This document shows positions 13,268-24,180 of a DNA stretch of 64,000 nucleotides, piece by piece. Made by a program: the position numbers and the translations under genes. Within the stretch, counting starts at the first letter, position 1. The number at the start of each line of letters is the position of its first letter. The notes beneath the pieces were generated by a model. The model made no database searches. It was not told the origin of the DNA and saw nothing but the letters and a program-made list of their open reading frames with translations. The DNA is from Eulemur rufifrons (lineage: Eukaryota > Chordata > Mammalia > Primates > Lemuridae), in NCBI RefSeq assembly GCF_041146395.1, contig NC_090996.1:36914738-36978737 (forward strand), in the 5' to 3' direction.

Positions 13268-13541
13268 CAGTCAGCCCATGGGTTCTGTATTCATGGATTC
13301 AACCAACTTTCTTGTCATTATTTCCTAAACAACGCAGCATAACAACTATTTACATAGAATTTACATTGTATTAGGTATTGTGAGTAATCTAGAGATAATT
13401 TAAGGTATATAGGAGGATGTGTGTGGATTACATGCAAATACTATGCCATTTTATATAAGGGATTTGAGTATCCTCAGATCTTGGTATCCACAGGGAGTCC
13501 TAGAACCAGTCCCCCAGGGATACCAAAGGACAGCTGTAACT
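13268..13541 (+). mobile_element. Non-autonomous Tigger/MER2-like DNA transposon
   Basis: Begins ACAGTCAGCCCATGGGTTCT, contains 'ATTTACATTGTATTAGGTAT' and 'GAGTATCCTCAGATCTTGGT', and ends in GATACCAAAGGACAGCTGTA. This order is diagnostic of the short Tigger (pogo-type) families. Related copies lie at 47.95, 54.48 and 63.24 kb. Confidence 0.8.
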
Positions 13542-13958
13542 GATTACTCCGTTTAGATGTAATTTATTCATTTGAGCTATGAGAGACTTAATATCAACTA
13601 ATCCATACCCATTTATTTTTCAAGATGATATGATTAAGGCCCAGAAATCTTAACACTGTACTCCAGGCTTTTGGTCTTCAGTCTGGTCATGCTGATATTT
13701 GTTGATAACTTTTTGATAAGCTTTGTGATAGTAAAAAGAAACCATGAAATATTTAGCAAGTTTTCATTTTCTCTTAAACATCCCAATACAATGATGATCA
13801 TTTCTGTGGTATATTCTGTTTTTCTACAAGCAGAAATGTATGCTGAACACTTATGAAGAGATAAAGGTTATTTGGTACATGTTGGTGGTCTCTGCCCTTC
13901 AGTATCTGAGGTATGCCAAGATTTCTTTTTGAACTTCATATTATTTCTCTTTTTTTAG

Positions 13959-14032
13959 GCTGATTGAAGGTCTCATTTCCAGAAATACCTAGTTTCTGAA
14001 ATTTCAATTTATGATTCTTCTACTAATTACAG
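13959..14032 (+). pseudogene. Exon C of an unidentified multi-exon pseudogene
   Basis: A strong acceptor (CTCTTTTTTTAG) and donor (TTACAG|GTTTGT) bound 74 bases. In frame 1 it reads as coding (for example RSHFQKYLVSEISIYDSSTN) except for one TGA at the third codon, a likely CGA to TGA change. It leaves two bases over, which join exactly to exon D. The frame, splice sites and composition support a former coding exon. I do not recognise the protein. Confidence 0.6.
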
Positions 14033-14174
14033 GTTTGTTTCCCAAATTCAGTCCAATGTGCATTACTGTGTGCCTGCTGCTCACTAGAGGTTCTGTACCA
14101 GACATCAGCCACAGTGGGGATAAAGTCAAAGGCCATTCCCACAGGAGGGTCCCAGGCTAGTATAGGGGGCCATG

Positions 14175-14220
14175 TAGACAAATAGTTGCAGTCATTATAG
14201 ACAAATAGCTGCAGTCATTA
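14175..14220. repeat. 23-bp tandem duplication
   Basis: Two adjacent 23-bp units starting TAGACAAATAG, differing by one base (GTTGC versus GCTGC). A simple local duplication. Confidence 0.9.
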
Positions 14221-14344
14221 GTTCATGCTGTTCTTAATCAGATCTTTCTTGGATTATACTTTGTAGCTTGTTATTAGTGGTATGTAGCAGACTTACTGAC
14301 TTCCGTGTACTTTATCTTGTTACGCACTGTTTCACAGGGAATGT

Positions 14345-14590
14345 AGAGTGCCTTAGTTAAGGAGAACGGGCTCCAGAAAGAGATAACTTTGGCTCAATTC
14401 CCAGGTCTGTCAGCAACTTGATGAATAAATTTGGGCAATTTACTTAACCTTTTTGTACCTCAGCCTCCTCTTTGTCTATAAAGTGAGGTTGATAGTACTG
14501 TCATAGCGATGTTGTGAAACTACTATGAGTTAAGTATGTAAAGCACTAGGAGTAAAGCCTGGCACATAGTAGATGCTCAGAAAATTGTAT
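14345..14590 (+). repeat. MIR SINE
   Basis: Contains 'TCTGTCAGCAACTTGATGAA', 'TTGGGCAATTTACTTAACCT', 'GTCTATAAAGTGAGGTTGAT' and 'CCTGGCACATAGTAGATGCT' in MIR order. Confidence 0.85.
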
Positions 14591-15614
14591 TCTATTATTT
14601 CTGAGTTTAATTACTTTTTAGATGACACTTTTATACTTTTTAGGTAGATAGCTACATCATCTGTATATAATCTCTTCCAATCTGTCTGTTGCTACTTTCT
14701 ATTTTGTGACATTGTCAGATCATTCAAATCACAATGGTGACGGAAATACCTTTACTCTCTGCTGATAAAAAATGATGGCTGTTCATTTCAGATATGAAAA
14801 TCTTTATCAATTAAGAGAGAATCCTGTTTGTAGTTGGGGTTGAAATTTGTTAAAAAAAATAGGTGTTTAATTTTATTTAATGGAGTCACCTAAGAGTATA
14901 TGCTTTCTAAATTTTACTCATTGATGAACTACAGTTCACTAAAGTAGTATTATAATCCTAGTAGTATTACCTGATGTGAAAGATTCTTTTAGCATCTTGT
15001 TGAATCCTTAAAACAAACTGTGGGGTTTTCTTTTCTTAACTATTATACATACTGTGTGGAAATTTAGAAAATACAATTAAATGAAAAATACAAGGAGGTT
15101 ATAAAAAATTATCCATAGTCCCATCACTTGAAAACAACCACTTTTCAGATTTGGTTTGTATCCTTCCACTGACACTCTCTAGGTCTGGTGCTTTTATAGG
15201 AATAGCTCTTGCCTGACTTTCTCAATTATATGGTTAAAATTCTGATTCGATGTTTCAACATTTTTTGTTTTTTTGGTCTAAATATTTCCCCACAACAAGG
15301 CCATAAAGATATTCTCTTAAATATTCTGGTAAATGTTTTAAATTTTGACTTTCACATTGCAAGCCTTTGAGTCATCTGGAGGTTATGTTTGAACATGGGA
15401 ATTAATTTTAACTTTTTTTAGTATAAATAGTCCCCAGATTGCTAATCTCTGCAACTTTATCATATATCAGCTTTGTAAATGTTTTACATTAAATTTTAAT
15501 ATAAAATTAATAGGAGATAATTCATGAGAAATGCTTAGTATCTTTTATTTCTCATCTTTAATTTGGTTTTTATTTAGTTATCCTAAATAAACATTCTTCC
15601 TGATTTCAAGCTAA

Positions 15615-16040
<426 letters not shown>

Positions 16041-16090
16041 TAATTTAAAGTCAATGAAAAACCTTTTGGTTTTCTGCTTTTCTATTTTAG

Positions 16091-16175
16091 ATATGCATCT
16101 CTTGCTTTCCAAAAAAACGAAACAAGAAACAGTGATATAAAGATGGCTGTGAAAGAAATAAATGCTGCCAAAAAG
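16091..16175 (+). pseudogene. Exon D of the unidentified multi-exon pseudogene
   Basis: Acceptor TCTATTTTAG and donor AAAAAG|GTGGGG bound 85 bases. With the two bases carried from exon C, the first codon is AGA, followed by 28 fully open codons (YASLAFQKNETRNSDIKM, then a Lys/Ala-rich end). The exon ends exactly on a codon boundary, and exon E continues in phase 0. There is no defect inside this exon. Product unknown. Confidence 0.65.
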
Positions 16176-16374
16176 GTGGGGGACTGCTGCTTTCCAGTCT
16201 TTTTTTTCTTCTTTATTCTTGAATAGTGCTACTCTACAAGTAACTAATTACTATACTTTCATCACTTTTTATAGCTAATGTTATCTCATAATTATTAAAA
16301 CCATAAAAGGTAGTCATTTTATTTTTTTATGCCCTCATCTGTACCTCACTGAGGTTTTAAACACGATGTGGAAA

Positions 16375-16565
16375 ATGATGGAAGTTTGCTCTGCCTCCTG
16401 CTCATCCTGTGACTCTGGGAGAGCTACCTCACTCTCTGAGCTTTTTGTCTTAAAATGAGGATAATAGTTCTTACCTCAAATATTTAGAAGTTTAAATGAG
16501 CTTAATATGGAAAAATTCTCAGTACAATGTACTGAGGATGTACTCAGTAAGTACAGCTATTATCG
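16375..16565 (+). repeat. MIR SINE
   Basis: Contains 'CATCCTGTGACTCTGGGAGA', 'CTTAAAATGAGGATAATAGT' and a degraded 3' part. MIR order is preserved. Confidence 0.7.
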
Positions 16566-17566
16566 TTGCTGTTACATACCAGTAATTTGGCTTTTTCTTG
16601 GAGAGCTCATTTTTTCTGTGGTTTCAACTATCACTTTAAACTATCACATTCCAATCTTTTCACTTATTTATTGAACAAAGAGTTATTACATACCAACTGT
16701 GTACATTATTCTAGGAACTGGGAAAGCAACAGTGAACAAAATAGACAAACATCTGTGCTTTTATATGAAGCTTAAATCTAGTGGGAGAGATAATGGCAAT
16801 AAGTAAAATGTAATATTCTGGTGTGACAGAGCTAATATTTTATGTATTTTGCCCTGACTTTTCATCTAGGATTTAAAGTCTGAGCCCTTCCTTTGTTGAA
16901 TTTTTACAGGATTTACAGTGGTTTCGCACCATTTATAGTCTACTTGCATGGTTAATAGTAACTAATTGATCATTTTAATTTTATCTTTCACAAGTGAAGG
17001 AAGCTGCACTTTATATTACTAGTTCCCCCCCCCCCATAACCTGTGATACAATTCTGGGCATGTAGTTTGTGTTCATTACATACGGTATTTAGTAAATAAA
17101 ATAAAGAATATTTATAATTACTCTTCAGACCAGCCTTTATCAGGTGGGTTGATTAAAAGAATTAAGCTTTAATACCCTAACCCCAAAACATTCATTTTAT
17201 TTAATGGGTTAACCCCTCTCCTTGGCATCTAGAATGGGTCTGATTACGTCCTGTCTTTGGGAGGGTTGAGAAAATAGTTACACCATTTGCTGTGTTCTGG
17301 GGTTCAGAGGAAGAATCCCAGTTGAGAAAGGCTGATTTAGACATAGTCTCATAGACTTTATCATTACTATAAAAAATTATGTTGGACATGTTTTCTTAAT
17401 ACATAGCCCTGAACACCGCTGAAGTAAATTTACTTGGTATAAATAATCTTAAAGTAAAATTTTCAGAGCAGTTTTTTTATTTATAATTTTAAAATTTATT
17501 TTAATTGAATAAGCTGGATTATCACTATGTGATGGTGTAAAGAAAACTTTTAAAATGCTTATTTAG

Positions 17567-17705
17567 GGTGTCAAGAATTATAAACAAATTGAATCTGCTA
17601 AATTATTACCTGATGCACCTGTTAGATTCATACCTCCAAATACTCTGAACTTGCGTTCACCGAGATCATGAAGTGACTGGCTGAACTACATCCAGAAGTC
17701 AGCAG
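17567..17705 (+). pseudogene. Exon E of the unidentified multi-exon pseudogene
   Basis: Acceptor GCTTATTTAG and a consensus donor (GCAG|GTAAGA) bound 139 bases: 46 codons plus one base. The frame begins [20 protein letters not shown] and ends SDWLNYIQKSA. One in-frame TGA follows SPRS, again at a position where CGA is the likely ancestor. Phase agrees with exons D and F. The two stops (exons C and E) make this a pseudogene unless the assembly is wrong. Neither looks like a selenocysteine site, since there is no sign of a selenoprotein context. Confidence 0.65.
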
Positions 17706-17843
17706 GTAAGAACTAAAATTATATTTTAATTGGTTTTAAGCTTTTTATGTAAAAGCATAGTTCCATTCAATAACTTAGCTATAGTCAGATTGTGTTACTT
17801 TGGAAAAGACAAATGCTCATGTATGTTTTCACTTTGCCTAGAG

Positions 17844-18100
17844 ACCATATTATAGAAGCTCTTCAGGAAGTAAGAATAAATCCTAAAGGGTTTCTGAATG
17901 GCTTATCTGTTAACAGTATTGTGGAAATGACTTCATCTGTTCTGAAAAACTCTTGTTTTTATTCCTAACTGGAAGCAGAGATCATACAACATATTCTTTT
18001 TTATTTAAATATTACTTTAAAATTTTAAGCTATTGGTTTCATTTTTCACATAAAATGAATATTAAATTACAAATAATAAAATATAAAATTTAAAAACAAA
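17844..18100 (+). pseudogene. Terminal exon F of the unidentified multi-exon pseudogene
   Basis: Acceptor TTTGCCTAGAG leads into a frame that takes the single base left by exon E (giving GAC). It runs about 41 codons (starts [20 protein letters not shown]) to TAA at 17,966-17,968. AATAAAATATAAAA text near 18,075 could act as a poly(A) signal. If the upstream AG at 17,841 were used instead, the frame would close at once, so I prefer the second AG. It is the 3' end of the plus-strand unit, about 0.8 kb upstream of the provirus. Confidence 0.55.
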
Positions 18101-18139
18101 CATATTACTATTAATATAAAACCATTTACCCCAAAATTA

Positions 18140-18545
18140 CTTGGTTTAACATTCGTCATCTCACAGTTTGCAGATTAAGATTCAAGGCTGGCTTAGCTGG
18201 GTAGTTTGCCTTCAGAGTCTTTCATGTTGCAGTAAAGAAGTTGGCCTGGACCGTAGTATCCAGAGGCCACACTGAGCCTGGAGGGTCTCCTAAGATGGCT
18301 CATTCACATGGCTGTTGGCAAGAGGCCTCAATGCCTTACTGCATGGGCCTTTCCACAGGACTCCTTGAATCCTTTTACATTGTGGCAGCTGGCCTCCCCT
18401 GAGCAAGAGAGCAAGGGGGAAACTGCTCTGACCCACCCTCAGGAGTCACAATCCATCATTTTGCCACATTCTATTAGATGAAGGTCACTACATGCAACTC
18501 ATACTCAAGAGGAGGGAAATTTAATCCCACCTATTAAAGAAAGGC
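18140..18545. repeat. Ancient interspersed repeat (MER-type), unclassified
   Basis: Phrases such as 'TCACATGGCTGTTGGCAAGA', 'GGGCCTTTCCACAGG' and 'CCACATTCTATTAGATGAAG' recur widely in mammalian genomes as an old LTR or DNA-type repeat. I cannot name the family with confidence. Confidence 0.5.
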
Positions 18546-18884
18546 ATATCAAAGAATTTGTTTATATATTTTAAAATGACCACCAGTGAACATATACAAT
18601 ACCTTTTTACAACACAGGCGAGACTTCTGTTTCCAGTTATAGGTGTGTAGATGACTCAAGCCAACCGTCCACTGAGAACAACTAGAAAACCTAAATAAAT
18701 ATTTAAAAAAAAAATCTGCTTGAAGGCACTGATGAGCTATCTAGGTAATGATGAATTACTGGATCAGGGTACAAAGAGGAGTCTCAAAGTATGCCCAGTG
18801 TTTGGGGGTACTTTCCCCCCAGTATTATTTGCAGAGGGGAAGCTAGGAGGGCATGGGCCATTTTCATAGCATTGCAGCCAGGGG

Positions 18885-18890
18885 GATGGG
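18885..18890. repeat. Target-site duplication of provirus, 5' copy
   Basis: GATGGG immediately before the LTR start TGTTGAG. It is repeated after the 3' LTR at 23,397-23,402. Six bases is the duplication size typical of betaretrovirus-like insertions. Confidence 0.8.
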
Positions 18891-19010
18891 TGTTGAGCCT
18901 AAGAATACTGAGTTATAGAAATGCCCCCTGTATTTCTGGAGACAAGATTTGACTTCCGAAGTCAAATAAGGCTTTGCCTTAAAGAAAAAATAAATGTGTT
19001 AGTTCAAAAA
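18891..19010 (+). repeat. Truncated 5' LTR of the provirus
   Basis: The first ~120 bases match the start of the 3' LTR (22,435 onward), with about six mismatches counted by eye. The match then stops abruptly at an A/G-rich run (19,011-19,050). U3 beyond this point, R, U5 and the primer-binding site are gone. The mismatch level implies an old insertion, but the compared length is too short for dating. Confidence 0.85.
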
Positions 19011-19049
19011 TTAAAAAAGAGAAAAAAGAAGAAAAAAGAAAAAAAAGGG

Positions 19050-19470
19050 GGTGGTAAACTTTCACTTTAAGCAAGAGCTCTCTGCTTGGCTCAAGCCAGC
19101 AGCTTTAAGCTTGGGAACCGCTGCTTTCTAATGTAAACGATTCCCAGAAGCATGATCCACCCTTGAGAGAGGTTGATAAGAAGAAGAAAAACAAAAACTT
19201 AAAAAAAAACAAACTAAGATCTTAGAAAAGATGATCAAGTTATTGCTCAAATTCAACAGTGCTATATTAGAGCATAAAAGAAAATAGCTTCTCCTAAACA
19301 GTCTGTGTTTTCTTGTGTAAAATGTTAAAGAAAATGTTAATAAAACTTATGCAGATTTCATAAGTTTTATTATGAAACTCATCAACTACAAGATGTTGTG
19401 CAAAAAACGGTTAGTCCGCCTGACTTGAAAAATTTAATGTTACATATATTGGCTTTTAATAATGCTAATT
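19050..19470 (+). other. Provirus interior upstream of protease, not assignable
   Basis: Between the LTR remnant and the protease frame I see no gag motif such as a major homology region or CCHC zinc knuckle. The last part (19,390-19,470) may be upstream protease or dUTPase region, but the frame is broken and no motif can be named. Confidence 0.4.
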
Positions 19471-19474
19471 CAAA

Positions 19475-19905
19475 GTGTTAGCGGCTTTTACATCCGCCGC
19501 TCAATATTGGCAAACTTTTATTAATGACCAAAGACCTCAATTAGAAATTAAGTTAAATGGCAAACCTTTTGTTAGACTTACAGATACTGGAGCTGATGTT
19601 ACAATTATTTCTAAAAGTTTTTGGCCAAAAGCTTGGCCTTTACAACAAGTTCCTACTGTTCTTACCGGAATAAGAATGATGACTGACATATTTCAAAGTG
19701 GACAAATTTTAAATTGTTCAGGCCCTGATGGACAGACAGCCACTTTAAAACCTTATGTGGCTAACGTCACTATTAATTTGTGAGGCGGAGATTTGTTACA
19801 GCAGTGGGGAGCATACATCAATATACCTAATACATCTGCTAAACAGATTATGCTAAATATGAATTATAACCCTTGTTTTGGTTTGGGTAAAAGGAGCCAA
19901 GGGGC
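19475..19905 (+). pseudogene. pro: Retroviral protease remnant (pro) with G-patch-like tail
   Basis: An aspartic protease of a betaretrovirus-like element; in an intact virus it cleaves the polyproteins as a dimer. The open part (19,475-19,783, about 102 residues) has the catalytic DTGAD motif near residue 38, followed by VTIIS and a beta-rich C-terminal part. A TGA then breaks the frame. After the break, text with the pattern NYNPCFGLGKRSQG resembles the G-patch that follows protease in betaretroviruses. The catalytic motif is intact but the reading frame is not, so this is a fossil. Confidence 0.85.
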
Positions 19906-19959
19906 TAAGACTTTCGAGGCACCAAAGGCACATACTTTCGCAGCCACTGCTACTGAAAA

Positions 19960-20215
19960 GCACCATTCTGCTCTGGCTTTAAATTGGATATCACAAAAGC
20001 CTATGTGGACAGCAGTGGCCGCTAAAACAAAAAAACAAAACAAAAAAAAAATTGGGTGCTCTTCAAATATTAGTAAAAGAACAATTACAAGCAGGACATA
20101 TAGAGGAGTCCACTAGTCCGTGAAATTCTCCTATATTATTAAAAAAGAAATCTGGCAAATGACAAATGTTAACTGATTTAAGAAAAGTCAATGCAATTAT
20201 ACAATCAATAATCAA
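19960..20215 (+). pseudogene. pol: Start of reverse transcriptase, truncated
   Basis: Small pieces in shifted frames look like the N-terminal end of a betaretroviral reverse transcriptase: LNWISQKPMW, then ILVKEQLQAGHIEESTSP, then MLTDLRKVNA. They are separated by an A-rich insertion (20,028-20,050) and stops. The text then jumps, at about 20,205-20,215, to integrase. The polymerase palm (YxDD) and RNase H are absent, so a deletion of well over 1 kb of pol joins the two ends. Confidence 0.75.
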
Positions 20216-20619
20216 GCCAAACATATTGTTTCTCATTGTCCCACTTGTCAATTAATCAGCCTAATTTTTCTGCAGGAGTTAATCCTCGAGGTCTCTCACC
20301 AAATAAATTATGACAAATGGATGTTACACATATTCCTGAATTTGGCAAGTTAGATGTTGTACATGTTACTGTAGATACTTATTCCGGTCTTATTATGGCT
20401 ACTCCATCCTCTGGAGAAACTGTTAGACATATATTCCCACACTTACACTCCTGTTTTATATACATGGGAGTCCCAGCCACCATTAAAACTGACAATGGCC
20501 CTGCTTACACTAGTCATTCCTTTACAGCTTTTTGTATTAAATGGGACATCAAACACATTACTGGCATTCCTTATAATCCTCAAGGACAAGGCATTATAGA
20601 ACGTACAATCAAACTTTAA
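20206..20619 (+). pseudogene. pol: Retroviral integrase remnant
   Basis: Integrase joins viral DNA ends to host DNA. The first part carries the His/Cys text of the N-terminal zinc domain (ending HCPTC, in a shifted frame). From 20,317 an open frame of about 100 residues holds the catalytic core: Asp in MDVTH, Asp in KTDNGP and Glu in GIIERT. The last two are separated by exactly 35 residues, the canonical D,D(35)E spacing. The frame stops soon after the Glu, so the C-terminal domain is lost. The catalytic triad is intact, but the protein is truncated and lacks a continuous start. Confidence 0.9.
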
Positions 20620-20874
20620 AAAAACATGTTATTAAAACAAAAAGGGGGAGGTACACAGTCTCCCAAAGATAGAATAAATCAAGCCTCATTTACCTAAAAT
20701 TTTTTGAATATTCATAAGGAAGATAAATTAACAGCAATAGAAAAGCATTGGAATAGGAGTCCACAATCAGACTCTTTACCTCACCAGCCTATCTGGTGGA
20801 AAGATGATGTAGAAAATAAATGGAAAAACGTATAGGCAAAGGTGTGGGGGAGAGTTTTTCTTGTGTTTTGACAG

Positions 20875-21123
20875 ATGACAGACCAACAGTCTGGATTCCA
20901 AACAGAAGAATCAAACCCAGAGTGGAAACTCGAGGGGAAAAAGCGGAAGACACGTCAGGCACAGACCATGACGTGGGGACAGCTGAAGAGAACATACGAA
21001 GAAGCAGATGGGATATTGAACTGGACATCTGTACCTAAAACATCTGTAAATCTTTTTATTGCCGTGATCTGCATGGTGAGCATGGTGGTAAGAGTGTCTG
21101 GCAACCAGCCACATCACTATTGA
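20875..21123 (+). pseudogene. env: Env leader (Rec-like) region of the provirus
   Basis: An 82-residue open stretch with a basic cluster (KKRKTR) followed by TMTWGQLKRTYEEAD and a hydrophobic segment (VNLFIAVICMVSMVVRVSG) just before the expected signal cleavage. In HML-type elements the env start doubles as the first exon of an RNA-export protein (Rec), and this arrangement fits. It ends in a TGA at 21,121, before the surface domain. No functional claim. Confidence 0.7.
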
Positions 21124-21760
21124 GCATTCTAAAATTGCACCCACAGATATACCCCTTTGTAAGAAAGTAATAATTTCTGACCCTAAAACTTGGGTACAAT
21201 GGGACAATTGTAGAGCTCACACGGGGCGCATTCTTGCTGGGTCCACATCTTATGGTGTTGTCCTAGACTGGAGTCCCTATGGACATCCTGCCTTCGCTCA
21301 CAATTTTAAAAAGCTTCATTGGAATAAAACTGCCACCTCGATGTCTGTAAAAATTACATGGCTCAATGATGGTATGAGCTCTCCAGCTCCTCATATTTTA
21401 GATGGCCCTATTCATGATCAGTTGTGGAAAATATCAGCTGCTTTGCACCCTTTGCAGGCCTGGATTAGCACACACACTCTGGATACAAACAATAGCCGAG
21501 AATGGACTTTGAATTTAAATTCTACTCATTATATTCAAGTTTGTGTTAGACTGCCTTACTTATTTATGATTGGACATGCTGTTTATAACGAACCTTCTTT
21601 CCTAGTGACCTGTGACAACTGTTCTCATTATACCTGTATTAACAATTCTATGAAGTTCAATTCTTATAAAGAAACACTTTATATTCTCAAAGCCAGAACA
21701 GGACTGTGGTTACCTGTTAAAATGAATAGAGTATGGCAAGAAACACCAGCAATGTTCTAA
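21124..21760 (+). pseudogene. env: Env surface (SU) region remnant
   Basis: Continues env after the leader. The open part from 21,341 is about 139 residues with several N-x-S/T sites (for example NNSRE, NSTHY, NCSHY) and a CDNCSHYTC cysteine cluster. The upstream part is out of frame with the leader. It ends at TAA 21,758-21,760, a frameshift away from the transmembrane part. Compared with a complete SU it is short, so internal sequence is lost or scrambled. Confidence 0.75.
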
Positions 21761-21764
21761 CCGC

Positions 21765-22421
21765 ATTCTTAAACGTACAAAAAGATTTATTGGTCTCTTA
21801 ATAGCAGCAATTTTGGGAATCATTGCTGTCACTGCTTCTGTGGCCACCGCAGGTGTGGCTCTGCATCAGACCGTTCAGACCACTGAATTTGTTCAAAATT
21901 GGCACCACGATTTAAATCAATTATGGTCTACCCAAAATCAAATTGATTCTAAATTAGCTATTCAAGTTGCTGACTTACCACAAGCAGTCACCTTGTTGGG
22001 AGACCAGGTTAGAAGTCTACAAAAGCAACTTAGACTTCATTGCAATTGGAATATCACTCAATTTTGTGTTACATCTCATCAAACTCGGTTTCCTTGGGAA
22101 AACATCAGAAAACGTTTACTTAACCAAGCAAATCTGACTGAAGAGATTGGAAACTTACAACAAGAAATATTAAGTACCTTCAGTCACAAACTTAAATTGC
22201 TCTCTGAAGCTGGCATTATTAATGACATCTCTTCTGGTTTAGAGTCAGCTGATCCACTTTATCATCTTAAGATCTATGGGAGTTCCACTGTTGTAACTTT
22301 TGGCATTATTTTAATCCTTTGCTTGTGTTTATTTATAGTCTGGAGAAAACTCCAAAGACGACAAGAATCCGGAGACCAACGCCTCACTGTGATGGCTGTC
22401 CAACTCCATCAACTTTCTTAA
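21765..22421 (+). pseudogene. env: Env transmembrane (TM) subunit remnant
   Basis: The longest retroviral frame left. Reading through from about 21,765 it shows a furin-type basic site (KRTKR) followed by a hydrophobic fusion-peptide-like stretch, heptad-like helices, a CNWNITQFC cysteine pair, a second helical part and a membrane anchor (VVTFGIILILCLCLFIVW). A short basic cytoplasmic tail follows, and the frame ends at 22,421. It is nearly complete as a TM subunit, but it is uncoupled from SU by a frameshift and has no functional leader. Confidence 0.88.
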
Positions 22422-22434
22422 AAAAAGGGGGAGA
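22418..22434 (+). promoter_or_regulatory. Polypurine tract
   Basis: AAAAAAAGGGGGAGA directly abuts the LTR start TGTTGAG, where a retroviral polypurine tract primes plus-strand synthesis. Its position fixes the 3' LTR boundary. Confidence 0.85.
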
Positions 22435-23396
22435 TGTTGAGCCTAAGAATACTGAGTTATAGAAATGCCCTCTGTATTTCTGGAGACAAGATTTGATTTC
22501 AGAAGTCAAATAAGGCTTTGCCTTAAAGAAAAGATAAATGTGTTAGTTGAAAAGCTGCCTCTTTTCAGGAGGGCATCTCGCTGGTCAGTAGAAGCTGCAC
22601 TTCAAAGAGACAGCTGTAAACTGGGCCTTTGGTTCTCACCTGTTTTGAAAGACAAGGCAGGCCTCCCTTAGAACCAAAGGTTGCCAGAGCTGACCGGTGG
22701 ACCCCCCGGAGATGAGAGCTGATCATATAGATATGCTAATGTCCAAGCCGGGCCCAGATGAAACCATGCGGTCCATGTAATTAACACAAAGCACAGCCCA
22801 TGTTGACTTCTGGGATCATCTCTGTCTCCAAGAACACAATCACCGGAGCCAAGATGTCCCTGTTTTTTGCTAAAGTAATAGCCTTATCATAAAACTTACA
22901 AGTTTGCCCCAAGATGATTTTATAACTCATTGTTCCCCCAGTTAGAGTTAGTTAAGAGATCTGTAGTAGCCTTTTAGGAGACTATGACCCCAAAACTGCC
23001 TGTCAGTATGCAAATCCTGTTGCCCTTGGCAACGGGAGCCTGTATGTACCCTATAAAATACCTGTGTGGAGTTTCAGTTGGGGAGATATTTTATGCGGGT
23101 AAAATATTTCCATCTGGGTACCCTCCTTTATCTATTTTCATAAACTTTTACTTTATAAACTATATCTTTGGCTCTGTGTATTATTATTGCCATTACTTTA
23201 TCTTTTATTTCTGTTTACTACTATATTTTTCATCCTTTGCGATGACCCCTGCCTGAGAGACCTGATCTGAAGAAAAAAACCTCTTTGCAGGGAGCCTAGC
23301 TAACTCCCTGCAAACTGGAGTAGTCAACTTAGAGACCATGATCGAAATAAAGAGAAAAAAATACCTCTTTGTGCGGAGCGTAGCTAACTCCCCGCA
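22435..23396 (+). repeat. 3' LTR of the provirus
   Basis: Runs TGTTGAG to CCCCGCA (TG...CA), about 962 bp. It has a TATAAAA box at about 23,051 and an AATAAA at about 23,346. The far end contains a duplicated ~84-bp U5 piece: both units have a GAGACC...CTCTTTG...TAGCTAACTCC pattern (23,257-23,312 and 23,331-23,396). The related LTR at 36.15-36.43 kb has only one unit. Confidence 0.9.
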
Positions 23397-23402
23397 GATG
23401 GG
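23397..23402. repeat. Target-site duplication of provirus, 3' copy
   Basis: GATGGG directly after the LTR end, matching 18,885-18,890. Together they define the pre-integration site. Confidence 0.8.
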
Positions 23403-23699
23403 GTCTTGGTAAATTCTCAGCATGGGAGTTCGGACCCCAGTGGGCTGTACTTGAGGAGAACAAGTTTGAACCCTAGAAATACATGTTCCCCAGAAGGGCT
23501 GTAACTCAGCTTCAGAATTTAGTCCCTAAATCAGATTGAGATGATCTTGGGTTATAAGTTCTGCCAGGCACCTGGAAGAAATGAAAGTAAGACTTCTCTG
23601 GAAGAAAATAATATCATTTTAGGCCTCCAATTATTTATGCCAACAATTTAGTATTTGTTAGCTTATTTTATAAATAAGAACATACAGTCAAAATCATGG

Positions 23700-23826
23700 C
23701 CAGTGGGCACCGTGGCTCACACCTGTAATCCCAGCGCTTCAGAAAGCTGAGGCAGAAGGATCACTAGAGGCCAGGAGTTTTGAGACCAGCATGGGCAATG
23801 TAGACAGACTCCATCTCTACAACAAA
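23700..23826 (+). repeat. Monomeric Alu-like SINE (FLAM type)
   Basis: Single left-monomer text, GGCACCGTGGCTCACACCTG to CTCCATCTCTACAACAAATG, with no right arm. A 7SL-derived monomer. Confidence 0.8.
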
Positions 23827-23944
23827 TGAGGAAGACATTTCAAAAGCTCAGGGAAAGCTAGGCCCCCACACCAGTTAGCCCAGCTGTGGCTGCAAAGGAC
23901 AAGTTCTTCAAGGAAATGCAAAGTGCCACTCCAGTGAACACATG

Positions 23945-24180
23945 AATGACAAAAAAGCAAAACAGCTTTATTGCTGATACAGAGAAAGTTTGTGTGCTCT
24001 GGATACATCACCCCAGCTACAACATTCCCTTAAGCCAAAATCTAATTTAGAGCAGGCTCCTCTCTTCAATTCCATGAAGACTGAGAGAGGTGAGGAAGCT
24101 GAAGAAGAAAAGGATGAAGCTAGCAGTTGGTGCATGAGGCTTAAGTAAAGAAGCCATCTCCATAAATAGAAAATGACTAA
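23945..24180 (+). mobile_element. Tigger1-type (pogo/Tc1) transposase fragment
   Basis: The stretch with 'AACAGCTTTATTGCTGATAC', 'AGCTACAACATTCCCTTAAG', 'CATGAAGACTGAGAGAGGTG' and 'AAGAAGCCATCTCCATAAAT' corresponds to the N-terminal DNA-binding (CENP-B-like) part of Tigger1 transposase. It is only ~235 bp, with indels and stops, so it is a dead fragment. Confidence 0.75.

Larger units (their letters stand above)
18891..23396 (+). mobile_element. Defective class II (betaretrovirus-like) endogenous provirus
   Basis: An old endogenous retrovirus bounded by GATGGG repeats. Order on the plus strand: truncated 5' LTR, A-rich junction, protease with a G-patch-like tail, start of reverse transcriptase, integrase, env leader, surface and transmembrane env parts, polypurine tract, 3' LTR. 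The protease-with-G-patch layout, the env leader and the 6-bp duplication all point to a betaretrovirus/HML-like (ERVK-type) element. Missing: most of the 5' LTR, primer-binding site, all of gag, and the catalytic part of reverse transcriptase with RNase H. Remaining frames carry stops and shifts, so it cannot be functional. It is in sense with the pseudogene upstream. Confidence 0.92.

Noticed and set aside
17567..17705. In-frame TGA read as selenocysteine
   Set aside because: The TGA codons lie at probable CGA positions in a typical CpG-decay pattern, and I see no SECIS-like element or redox context.
20789..21207. Antisense frames across the env region
   Set aside because: Minus-strand shadows of retroviral sequence without signals of their own.
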